60,000 nucleotides of DNA, taken from Polytrichum commune. Lineage: Eukaryota > Streptophyta > Polytrichopsida > Polytrichales > Polytrichaceae. Positions within the stretch are counted from its first letter, which is position 1. Each line of letters opens with the position of its first letter. This document shows positions 23,521-34,700 of this stretch, piece after piece. The position numbers and the translations under genes were made by a program. The stretch lies in contig OX485803.1 of the NCBI GenBank assembly GCA_950295325.1, forward strand, positions 58,669,554 through 58,729,553, in the 5' to 3' direction. The notes under the pieces are model-generated. The model searched no databases. It had not been told where the DNA came from and saw only the letters and a list, made by a program, of their open reading frames with translations.

Positions 23521-26470
23521 AAGGATCTTATATAACTTCTACTTTTGAGAGCCTACATCTCATACAACTTATTGGCGATGCATGCCATTGTAAATAAAGA
23601 AGTGGTTTCCTCCTAAATTTTTTGTGACGCAATTTGTGGGATGTAATTTCGCATATTTATTGCTGCATTTCTTTGTTCCAATAGTGGCCTTGCAATATTT
23701 TTTATTTTTCACTTAGCTAAACTTCCAAAAGGCATCACAACAAGTATCGCATTTGCATTTCTCTACTGTCCATTTTAGATATCGGCAATTTCATTCTACC
23801 ACACATTTCATCGCAATGTTTACAATTTCCTTACATGTTCACATAGCCGAAACTGTAATGTAAAAAACCATTATAATAGCCATTTCACCCCCCAGTAAAA
23901 AGTGAAAAAAATTCGCTGATGGTAAGGTCCACGATAAACTGAAGTCAACATCATTCCCAACTTTGAGGTTAAATCTGTTTGTGTATCCATCCATCAGGAT
24001 TCACATAAATTTTATTGCATCCAAAGTAACATGCATATTGAAGAGGAATATTGATTTGATAAGTTGACCTTGGAGCATAACATCACTAAGTAACTAGAAG
24101 ATGGTCTCTTTTCAAAGAAAAAGGGTGTAATAAAAAAAATAAAAAATACAATAGTTTCTTGTCAAAAACTACATTGTACATGGCATGAGAACTCCCCATA
24201 AATGGAAAATCTTGGAATTAAAGGAGAATTTTGCTCACCACATAATGTAACCAAACATCTGAATAATGTTATGGGTTGGGGCTAGAGCTCATGCCATTTG
24301 GGTGGGTCCTACCTAGCCAAGCCATGACCCCATCGTGGGGGGAAGTGGGTGTCAAGTCGGGGCCAACAATCCAGCACCCCCAAGCAACCTTGCCAAGTTT
24401 TATTTTTTATTTATTTTTATATCCTAGCCGACAATTGTTGCATGCCCCGCTTGATTACCAAAATTTATAAAATGCCCTTTGCATTCTTGGAGGCCGCTTG
24501 TCCACAAATCCCATATTGAGTGCATTTCACCTTGAAGGTGCAAAATACAATGTATATGTTCACTTCTCCTTAACAAATAAGCAATTGATTGGGATTTCAT
24601 TCATAAAGTAAAACCGTCAGTGAAATGAAATGAGATTGACTTCAAAGTCCAAGAAGTGGAAAGCATGTAATGAACTTGGAAGTATTTTTTATTTTTTATT
24701 TACAAAAAAAATCATTCGCATTGAGGTTATAATGCACGCAACTTACCATTTTGTGATTCTAAAATGAAACTTATATTAGTGTGATATTTGTAGTCTATTT
24801 ATTTCATAATAGTTTAGTTAATGCCTTATACTTTCACAAGTATTCACACATATTCAAACTAATTCAGCGTGATTGAATGTAATTAAGCATAAACAACTGT
24901 AATTGAATGTAATTGAGTGTAAGGCCTAATTTTCTACAAGTATTCATACACATCCAAACTAATTAAGTGTGATTAAATGCAGGTATGCACATTGAATATG
25001 AAGTAAAGGCAGCTGAACACAGCAGCTGAGTGGTGTTGCGCTTATCGGCTAAATAATGTTACGCTGATGATTCACACCATTGCCTTGAATATCAAAAGGC
25101 ACTTGTTTGATGTTAGGTCTATTCCCTGCCCCTGACAGGATCTCCTTTGGTGTGGGGCCATGCTGTGGTTAGCCTGGCAACCAAAATGTTCAATTTGTCC
25201 TCATGAACTCTCCAAAAATCTGTAAAGACTCTCATCATTATCCCTACTTGTCTTTACAAAATAGTCTTCAATAAATAAAGAAACAGGCCCCATGCAATTT
25301 CATTTGCTAAAGATAACTGGGTGTGAATCAGTGTTGGATTGGCGTTGTCTTTTTTTGATACCATTTGGATATCTATAATGAGGATTTCACACTTTTTGAC
25401 ACCAGTTGGGTATGGATATTGGACACTACCTTTGTTTTCGATACCATGCGGGTTTATATGTCATGCAACAACTTTCATACCTAGGTAAAACATATCCTAG
25501 TATCAATAAGGTTTAGAATGATATTGACCCAAATAATAACGTGGGTATACAAAGATACTCTCACCTTGACATACCCACCAAATAACAATATTGGACTCGT
25601 ATTGTAATTTTGATGTCCGCGGGTAGGTTCTCTAATTCCATGTTGATGTTGACTACTGATACCATGCATTCACATATATACTAGCCCAAAATTGGTTTGA
25701 ACTCCAATAAGTTGAGTTTTTCTTTTCATTTTTTCTTCAATAAGTATATTGTGAGATAGAAGGCGAATAAGCCCACACTAAATGAATCAAAATCTAGAAG
25801 AATGCGGTCACTTAGAGGGACTCAGGGGAGGCAAGGCTCCTCGGATGCGTGGTTGCGTTCATTTCAAGGACAAGATCCTTGGCCTTACTTTAATAATGCC
25901 CTTCAATTGAAGGTCGTCTCCACTACAAAGGTGGTCATGGTCATGGTTGTGGTTAACCACCGCAATCAACCACGACTACAATTATATTCATTTGCACTTG
26001 CCATATGTGAATGCTTGTGTTTGTGCTTGATAGTGGGGCCAATATTTAGATCATGATTTAACGACCGTTCGGGTCTTTGGCTAGAGAGGAAATTCAAGTG
26101 CTTGTTGTCCTTGTTAGTTTTGGATCGTACTATTAGAATGTTAGCTCCTCAACTTTCTCTCTGGATCATGGACATGAAGTTCTCTAGTGATGCCACACGA
26201 GCACAAACAACCACCCCTAAGGTGGTTATTCACACAGAGTAGGGGGAGTTGATGGGGTAAAGGGTGGTCATTGGGGGTGGCTAGAATTTATTATACCTTC
26301 TCCAGTAGAAATACAACTAAACAACAATAAGTATCATTAACACAACCACAATCCACCCCTAGTGCAAACAATCCTTGAGTCATCTTGGGATTGTAGTCAT
26401 GGTGTACTCTCAATCGGAAGGCGGCAAATATGACTACATATCCACTAATACTTGGTCTACACTAATTTAG
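23521..26470. other. AT-rich intergenic sequence, nothing assigned
   Basis: About 3 kb without a convincing gene. Short frames at 24276-24470 and 25802-26056 show no known domain. ATGGTATCAGTAGT on the minus strand (about 25651-25664) resembles an initiator-Met primer-binding site but has no supporting structure. Confidence 0.45.
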
Positions 26471-26477
26471 GATTCTG

Positions 26478-27219
26478 GTGTTGCTTCAATATACCTACAT
26501 TGTTGGCATTGCCAAAAAAAAGGGCACGGAGGACATTGATTTCTTCCACGAGGTATGTTTGTGCAAGGGGGAATTGAGAACGGCGACGGGGGTTCTCAAC
26601 GACAACTTGAAGAATTCCCTTGTTGCAGCCAACTCCAACATTGTCACAAGTAGCAATTCCCATGCACGTGTGGAGGACATAACGCGATGCATTGGCCCCG
26701 CCACAGGGCTCGGAGCTGCAATGCTCCAGGTAACAACAACTACAACATGGACCACAACTGCCGTTGAGGTAGGCTCAACTGCTGAAAGTGTCCTCATCAA
26801 TCTAAAGTCACCATCACACAACATACATTCATTGTTGCAATGAATTTTTTTTACAATGACTCGCCAAGAACTTACTCTAGACTTCGCTCTTGTGATGGCG
26901 CCCACTATGGCACCAGCATCAAGCTTGCTTCGGCTGCCTTGGCCTCATGTGCCAGGGCCGATAACCCTAGACCTTTAAGAACCTTCTTCTTGCGAGCACC
27001 CCAACCAAGCAATGTTGCACAACTGCAACGCCAGACGTATCTCCTGAGGTAATTAGTGAAGGGGCCAACACTGACACCCCAATGTTGAGGCCTTGGCCGG
27101 AGTTGAAGACAATATTCACCAAGTAGTAATATTCCGATGATCATCCTAACACTTGGGCGCACTTGAAGTCTATCTAGCAAAGCGCACACAAGCTGCTGAA
27201 ATTCGCTCAAAGTGGCCAT
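26478..27219. mobile_element. probable Ty3/gypsy LTR-retrotransposon fragment
   Basis: At 26896-26914 the plus strand reads TGGCGCCCACTATGGCACC, close to the Lys-tRNA-type primer-binding site of many gypsy elements (TGGCGCCCA...). The 400 bp to the left could be an LTR end and the right flank the start of an internal region. The stretch is richer in GC than its surroundings and is open on both strands (plus 26478-26843; minus 26495-26905 and 26905-27219). Overlapping frames on both strands are a composition effect and I would not call either a gene. No gag or pol motif is readable. The assignment rests on the primer-binding-site resemblance only. Confidence 0.3.
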
Positions 27220-27460
27220 CTTTTAGGCACACTCTGGATGACACACTCTGACTTCTCCCTTGTTCTTGGATCCTTGCGTTGGTACATGATTATCTGAGGA
27301 CGTTAAGAGTCCAACCCCACCTTGCAATGAACACCTCTCACTTTGAAGTGTTGGGATGCGATAGTGGACAATCCTATCCATATCACGCCACAATTTGGAG
27401 AGGTGGTTCCCACACTTGGATTGCGCTATCTTGGAGCACTTGCATCCTTAGCCTCAGTTA

Positions 27461-27756
27461 GGGCCATTTCACACACGAGATTGAAAGCATGTGACCATTG
27501 CATTCTAAGACCTCTCATTGATCAAAAAGGTCAAGATTGTCCAAGTTTCTTTTGGACTTGAAGGTGAAGGTATAAAAGTCTACATGGATTCTACATGACA
27601 TACTTTGGATGATGTTTCATGATCATCCGGAATTCGCGTCAAATCCACCTCTCATAAATTCCAGCAAACTATGTCAATGATACGGCCTCTGGATGAGAAT
27701 CAAAGACCCTCATGGTCACATGGTCATGGCCCTCGGCTCATGTGTGGAGTGGCTCC
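27461..27756 (+). mobile_element. PIF/Harbinger-like MITE, family A copy 2
   Basis: Starts GGGCCATTTCACACACGAG after TTA (27458-27460) and ends near GTGTGGAGTGGCTCC. It follows copy 1 (10574-10932) throughout in the same orientation, with CATTGCATTCTAAGA, GTCTACATGGATTC and GACCCTCA in order. The right end has lost the canonical GGCCC and its target duplication is not evident. This copy is therefore more damaged than the other two. Confidence 0.7.
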
Positions 27757-28105
27757 AGTCACCTAACATGGTCATTGGTGTGGGAGGCCATGAGAGTGTG
27801 ACACATGGAGTGGACCTTTGTCTTGTTTGAAGCGCGGTCACTTGGCTCATACCCAATAGGTTCCACCCCAGCCCGATGCCCGGACTCCCAAATTTCATCG
27901 GCCCTCCCCTTCCATCTTGTTGGGACGACATTGAAACTCGTGGTCAACCCATGGCCGCTTTAGGTAGCCCCACTTAGACCACATGTAATTCCGTTGGATG
28001 CCGCGACATTTTGGAAGGGGTTGGCCTAGTGGACACAATAACCCCCCCCCCCCCCCCCGGGCGGCGGGCATGTAACAAACACACAAATGGGGGGCTCAAA
28101 CCTAA
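27757..28105. other. GC-rich spacer between two inverted MITE copies
   Basis: About 350 bp, much richer in GC than the flanks, with a run of 17 C at 28042-28058 followed by GGGCGGCGGGC. On the minus strand a phrase ending GACCGCGCTTCAAAC faintly resembles a tRNA T arm, as in a SINE, but it lacks a proper B box. No coding assignment. Confidence 0.4.
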
Positions 28106-28586
28106 GGGCCACTTCACACATGAGCCATGACCATGAAAGTGTGAGAGCCCAAAAGAAAGTCTCCAAAGGCCGTCCCAACACACCTCCAAAATCATGTAGT
28201 GTGGTCACAGACCCTCAAGTGTAGTGTGAAGTCATATGTGACCGGGCCCTCAGCCAAATGCTATTCCAATGATTTTCTATTCATGCGGATCCTCACACAT
28301 GATAAAATAGAATAAATCAACAGTTTTGAGCTCAAAGTGCCATGGTCTTCTGGTTTTGTGTTAGGCCTACCTCCAAGAGGTGGTTTTTGAAAATAGTCCA
28401 AGTGACCAAGAAACATGATGCCATGTAGGGATTTATGTAGACTTTACATCCATCTTGCATTCACATACTCTGTTGGTCTCTCAAGCATAGTGTGAAGTGA
28501 ACTTGGATTGGCTCTGTCTTTTCCACCAATGAGAGTGCTTGAAGTGTAATGTTCACGGGCTTCGAGTCTCGTGTGTGAAGTGTCCC
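28106..28586 (-). mobile_element. PIF/Harbinger-like MITE, family A copy 3 (inverted)
   Basis: A 481-bp element flanked on both sides by TAA (28103-28105 and 28587-28589). Its left end GGGCCACTTCACACATGAG matches the right end of copy 1 when reversed. Its right end, reversed, reads GGGACACTTCACACACGAG and matches the left end of copy 2 for nearly 90 bp at roughly three-quarters identity. It is therefore the same family in the opposite orientation. No coding capacity. Confidence 0.75.
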
Positions 28587-30140
28587 TAAGGCCTTAACCC
28601 AAACCCCATGGAAACTCCGAGGTTAAGTAGCCTTGAATAATACTCGAATGAGTGACCTTTGTAGCACTTAATTTTCGATGCAACTGCGATCCATCCAATC
28701 ATAGTGGGAGTATGTGGGTGAATCGAATATTTTGAACTAACCAATTGAAAACCTAGGGGAAAGCCCTTGGAGGAGATAGGTGTTAGCCAACTTGTCCATG
28801 CTCATTCAATGTGTTTACCTTTGAAAGGAGGCAATAATTGTTGGAGCCCTTTAATTCTTGTAATTGCAAGATTATGCACACACACACACACACATATATT
28901 TAGACCAACTTGTAAACAAAGCAACATCATACTTCACACCATTGACAACATTAGAGTTGTTTTTTCTTCTTTCTTTCTTCTTTCTCCCCCCCCCCCACCC
29001 CGACCCCACATACCACTAAACCTAAGGTCTTAAATTAACCACACTAAACCCCATTATAGTTGGGGGTTGGCCCAACCCCCGACCGGTTTGGCTAAAACGA
29101 TCCTCAAAATTTTCAAAGTGTTCAATGGAACGAAAATCGGATGTGTCGGCGCTTAGGGGTTAGAATTCCTTCTTAATATTATTTAATATACAATATATAT
29201 CCGGTGGACACTACGACAGTCAGACCGCCGACTTTGTGCAATTGACAATGCATATGGGTGTTATTTCACGTTCTTCAAATTCTACCAGTTAGATTTTATG
29301 CAAAAGAAACTTGTGTTGCATTAGAAATATGCAATGAAACATGTGCAAAAATCGGACCTCCCGTGATTTAGTTATGATTATTAGAGGTGCATGTTTGTTG
29401 CTTTTTTAACTGGATACACAGATCTTCCAATTTTTCTCATTTTTGAGTTTAAAGTAATTATCAATATTTAAATACATAGTCCAATCTCTTTTAAACATGT
29501 GTCTTCATGATGTTTGGTCTTTCATCCTCACTAAATCAAATATCAATCAACTTACCAATCAAATATAGGGGTTCGATAAAGAAAGCAAGCCACTTAAGAC
29601 CCATCTACCTTATGGGAGAGCAGGGGACCATGTGGTCAAGTCACGGGCTATGATAGGTTTGTGTGACATTGTTGTGGTACAGCCCACGAGCAGGATGGTT
29701 GCCTTGCAAAAATATGAACCGTTGGTTTAAGTAATTAGGCCATGTTGGTTGACAAATTATCTCGGGGGTGGACTCTTCATTGGATACTTAAATGACGTGT
29801 GTGGGCCATTATCAAATTAAATCCCCTATTTACAAAAAGAAATGTATATATGCTAACGATAGGCTGAAATATCATGAATTATTTGTGCCTTTATTACATG
29901 AAAAATCCATGTTCACTCTCTAATGAGAAAATCATTGAACATTGTTTTCATTCATGGCATGTAACTCAATGATTGCATCAAACAACACAAGGACAAGAGC
30001 GTGATAACTTAGCCGCAATCTGGAGAGCAAAACTCAAGGAACCCGTGATCACTCCAAGAGCCTCTAGCTTCTCCTAGAACCCAAATGCGAACCCTAACAA
30101 GAATGAACAAGGGAATCATTGAGGATTGTTACCATATGAA
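28587..30140. other. intergenic sequence with simple repeats
   Basis: Holds an (AC)n run at about 28876-28892, a T/C-rich stretch ending in 11 C (28986-28996) and a 19-nt palindrome at 29062-29080. No gene recognised. Confidence 0.5.
29062..29080. repeat. GC-rich palindrome
   Basis: GGGGGTTGG, a single C, then CCAACCCCC: arms of nine bases that pair exactly. It may be the terminus of an inverted-repeat element or chance. Confidence 0.8.
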
Positions 30141-30149
30141 AACAATGGT

Positions 30150-30540
30150 GAATGTGAATTGGGATGAAACTAACACATCAAAAATTTACCTTAACTTTAG
30201 GGGTTCCTTTTGTACATCTACCTTCACTTCAAAATCCTCAATTGCATGTTAAAATGTAAACACTAGAACATATTAATCCCTCTCCCTTATATATAGTAAG
30301 TACACTAGTGCCTTAAGGAATACCCCTTCTCAAACTCACATTAGTTTATATGTGGTGTGACGAGTTAACCCCCCTAAGAAAATCATATATGTCAAGACGC
30401 ATGACATCCATCCTAACTCATAGTTGGGGGGCAAGGATACGCTTATGGGTTGCAATTGGAGGTAAAATAAATTAAGTGTCCAAATTGAATTGAAGGTGTT
30501 CTTAAACTCCTTTTCAACTACATGTCCTTCACGGTTCATG
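30150..30540. repeat. dispersed repeat family C, copy 1
   Basis: Aligns by eye with about 54600-55030 in the same orientation. Shared blocks include GGATGAAACTA, AACTTTAGG, TGTA/GCATCTACCT and CTCACATTAGTTTATATGTGG against CTCACGTTAGTCCATATGTGG. The family is non-coding as far as can be read. An LTR fragment is plausible, but no ends were defined. Confidence 0.55.
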
Positions 30541-31016
30541 ATTTGTACTCATGCTTGCTACGGACTGGGACAACACAAGTCCATATAAATTAGTGCAGAA
30601 TATAGTCAAAGTCATGGATTATTGACTTATGGTCTATTCATCTCATTGAAATTCCATAATATCATACGATAATCTATAAATCAATTATACATACGTATAT
30701 AATTTTATGGTCTTGGAATGATTATGACTCATGCAGAGTCACTAGCTTCCCGTCAAAAACAGATCGCTCACACTACACTTACGGTTACATGAAATGCATC
30801 ATGGTAGACATACAATACTCTGCAAAGCCATGTAACCATCCCTTTGAATATTTGGCTTACACTCTAGCTGCTCTCGGGCCCAGGCTTATGAAATTGCCTT
30901 TTGTACTATGTGGGCTTTACAAAAACCATACGTTATGCAAGTTCTGAGGTTCTCCAAAGCAGTGATCGGGGACATTTTTGGACATAATCGGTTGAGATCC
31001 ATGTGTTTGCAAGTCC

Positions 31017-31152
31017 AACCGGTTACATGTTGATGACATCCTCCGGTTTTCCTTTATTAAATTGGGGTATATTCTATAAATTCCTCTAAAATGACCGGTA
31101 ATTTTCCTGCAGTCTTGAACTTCAACCGGTTATTCCTCAAACTCAACCGGTT
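31017..31152. promoter_or_regulatory. cluster of AACCGGTT palindromes
   Basis: Three exact copies of the 8-bp palindrome AACCGGTT lie at 31017-31024, 31124-31131 and 31145-31152, with partial CCGG-centred versions near 31042-31047 and 31094-31099. An 8-mer is expected about once per 65 kb per strand, so three copies in 136 bp is unusual. They may be protein-binding sites in the LTR or enhancer of a decayed retroelement. No gene is adjacent. Confidence 0.4.
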
Positions 31153-31468
31153 CATTTGTAACTAACTGCTGGTTCTCCCCGACCATGCATGGCTCCAAAG
31201 TGGGTACCATTCTCTTTGCAAAATCTTGGAGTTTAAAATGCATTCCTACAACGCGCATGAATATTTAGAAACACGCATGCATGTCATCAATTCGGCAAGT
31301 ACCCAATGTTTTAGGTGAGCTATGTGCTACCAATCACAAACCGTATGTGTACGTTGTGTGCAGTTTAGTTTACTTGGACCGACCGTAGTGGTTGTGAAGT
31401 GCTCAAAAAATTGCCTTATTTGTGATTGGAATTCGGTAGGGCTCGACAAGGCAGATTTCAAGACCTTA

Positions 31469-31710
31469 GGGCCTGTTTACACTGAGGTAGACATGCCTAA
31501 GTTGGGTACTCATCTTAGCTGGGTACCTATATTTGAGTGGTATGTGATTAGGTCTGCCTCTAAGAATGGATACTAAACATACACGTGTTCTTAAATGATT
31601 GGACTACGTGTTCAAAATATATCAGTCATCTCTCTCTCTCTCTCCAATTTGGGAGGTATATGGCCGCTTAAGGAGCACAAAAATCTTCACTTTGAGGAAA
31701 GTGGTTAGGG
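31469..31710. repeat. dispersed repeat family D, copy 1 (Tourist-like left end)
   Basis: Starts GGGCCTGTTTACACTGAGG directly after TTA, the look of a PIF/Harbinger-type terminus. The segment 31490-31700 aligns with 56275-56490 (shared CTCTAAGAA/CTAAGAAAG, GTGTTC, GATTGGACTA/AATGTGCTCAAA, ATCTTCACT), and TACCTATATTTGAGTGGTAT also recurs near 55630. A matching right terminus was not found. A (CT)n run lies at 31629-31643. Confidence 0.45.
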
Positions 31711-34700
31711 TCTCAATTTGAATGTGCTAACCATCTTGTTCTAAATTGTGTTTGTTATTCTAGGAGAAGTGGCTAGATGGAGAAGGTAACCATTCAAGAC
31801 GCATCTATCTTAGCGACTAGTGACCATGACCCCAACTTTCTAAATTCTCTTATTGCTTGAGAAATGAGTGATGGTCTCACTTTGTTTTACATAAGAGAAC
31901 CATAAATAAAAGTCACCATGTGAGGAAATGGATGTGGAAGTGACATGAAATACCACATGTCCAAAAATGGATAATGTTTGGTGGTCACCTTGGTTTTGTG
32001 GCGAGAGAACTCAAACAATTGTAAAAAATACACATAATTGTGCTAAAAGAATATATGTTTAGTGGATTTATATTTACAATATCTATAGTTAGCAACAACA
32101 TAATCTCTACCTATTTTGAAGTCTTTTTTGTTTTTTGTACTACCACTTGGTCTAAGTGCACTTCATGCTTTGTCATGTGACCAAGGCTTTTAGAAAGTGA
32201 CGTGGATTTCTCTTGGCCATGATATTTGGACCGCCGACCATGACCATAAGAAAATCCTCAATCATTTTACAGTCACGACCCTTAGTCACAAGTGTACAAC
32301 AACCCTTAAAAACCATAAATCACACAATCACTCACTACAAGGATTACACATACAAAGATCCACTAAAATTGTGGTATATTTTTGGCACCATTAATTGGTC
32401 ACATACCAATGGTTTGTCCATGTAATGTTTACAGTGACTGTATCTGTGCTCATAATCTATAGCTTCCCAAGCAACTCATTTTGTTGATGGATGATTTCTT
32501 CCTTACAGTATCCCCACCTAACTCATCCATCCGCAACCAAAATAACTATAAAACATCAAGCCAACATGAGCCGTGCAACTTGGGAAGGATTTTAGTGTGT
32601 AAAGAAATGTCAAAGTGGGAAGGGTCATGTCTTTGTTGTGTGGGAGCTCATGCGAGGGTCTTGACTTTAATAAATGGTTGCCTCTACAATGCAAACTTTG
32701 CATAAACACCAATGATGTTTATTTTGGTAAAAGTGAAATATTTTATGATGTTCATGTAAAAAAGGTCTTTATTCTCACATCAACCATTCAATTAACATTT
32801 GGACACTCTCTAATTTTGAAGGAATTATTTTGCGTATATGTTGGTTGGGAATATGGGACAATTTACATACTCCAAATACAAGGTGGCTAGACTATTGTGC
32901 CTTGCACATTATGGCATAAAAATTTGCGAAGGTGCTCAACTATTGAGTTGTTCCCAACTAGTGGGTCACACATGCATTTCACTCACTTTCATGGTGAACT
33001 TGATTAGTGAAAGGTATTTTTTTTGGGGGTAAAACATGGCATTTTTTTAATATTGTGCATCACTTCTTGCAAGTGTTATATTCTAGAAATCCAAAGGATT
33101 ATTCTTGCCCATTATCCACCTCAAAATAGCTCATTCTCATGTTTCAGGATATTACAAATAAATCCCATTTTAAACTCAAAATTTGTCCATGAAAACTTCA
33201 CAACCAACATTGAGTGAATTGCACTCAAAACAACCCTTTCATAAGCTTGGCAAGTTAGAGGTTTGACGAATTGTAAGTCTTTGTGTTGGCAAATGTGCTT
33301 TGTGAAGTGGTAAAATTGGAAAACCTTACTTAAGATGGGTGTAGCCAAAACCAACCCATCACCTAAAACTAGTACTATGCACCATTGTCATAGATTTGAA
33401 GCCCTTGATGTAGACCGTGGTACATAAGGTAGCACCACCTCAAAACCATGAAGTTAAGGTATTTGGCATACATGTGGTAGATGTATGAACTGAGGGACAA
33501 AAATAAAAAATAAAAAATCTAAAGTAGAAAAAAGACTGGATGTATTGCAAGTTTAATAAAATCTTCCCCTAATTTTGAAATAAATATAAATTTTGAAGTG
33601 AAAATTATGTTGTCACCTTCTTGTCACCCCTAGTTGTGACATAGTGTGCCTTATTACCAATAACTAGAGCACTACATATTGATAATGAAAGTATCTAATT
33701 GCAAGTTTTTTGTGAACTTGGAAGATGGAGTTCCAAAGTATGTCAAAATGAGAATAGATGAAGCTTGTGCTATAATATTTTGGCCCTGACATTGTCAATT
33801 ACAAAATAATTAATAAAGCACAACCAACTTGAAAAACACTTGTGGCCTTGTTCCAAAAAACAAGTACTACCCAAAGTTGTAACTTCATGCAATGATCAAT
33901 GACATTTGGTGGCACCCACACAACCACGTTCAAAGAAAAAATCATGGCAATAAGTCATGGCCACCTTGGCTAATGAGGCGTTCTAGATCCTCATTTTAGG
34001 GTTGTCTTGGTTTACAACACTCCTACCTTAGTGTTGGTTTTAGGTCTAATGTTGGTTTTTAGCATGCATACCTTACTATTGTAGCACCTCCATTTCATCA
34101 ACCCATAAAGTATAGGGGTCCTTGGTGTTGGATGTGGCATGGTAAGTGTGGCACCTAGCATGGGTTGAAGGGTTAACAACACATGTTGCATAGGAGTGTA
34201 CATTCTACCAAACAAAAAGCATGTCTCGTAAAGGTTCATGGTGAATTGATCTCCACAAGGTCCTTTTGATCTAACTTGGGGTATGTGAAGATAGTTCCAA
34301 TGTCAAATCAATCAACATAAAATCAATTTTGGGCTATAAATGATTTCCAACATTTCACTACATTTGATATGGTAATGACATGGATAGATTTATAGCGTGG
34401 ATTACCAAGACCATCTCTATACTATGACATCCCATGGATTGCACCCTTCACTAAACGCATACATCACGTGTGTGCATTGCCTTCATTTTAATAACCTATA
34501 TATGGCTTTTTTGGTGGTATGAAAAAGGGGTTTACATACAAAGTGATGGCCAAGAAATAGGGTGAAGTATAATATACTATACAATCATTAAATAAAGAGG
34601 TAACAACATATCTTATGTATACATGGAACAAAAAAAAAATCAAAAAAAGAGCTTCCAATATATGTATGGAAAACATAATTTGTTGTTGCCTGATGAAGTC

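Noticed and set aside
26495-26905. 136-codon minus-strand frame
   Set aside because: Mutually overlapping with a plus-strand frame of similar length; neither shows a protein family, so both are treated as composition effects.
27780-27900. tRNA/SINE-like phrase on the minus strand between two MITEs
   Set aside because: The putative B box (GCTTCAAAC) departs from GGTTCGANTCC at several positions and there is no A-rich tail or target duplication.
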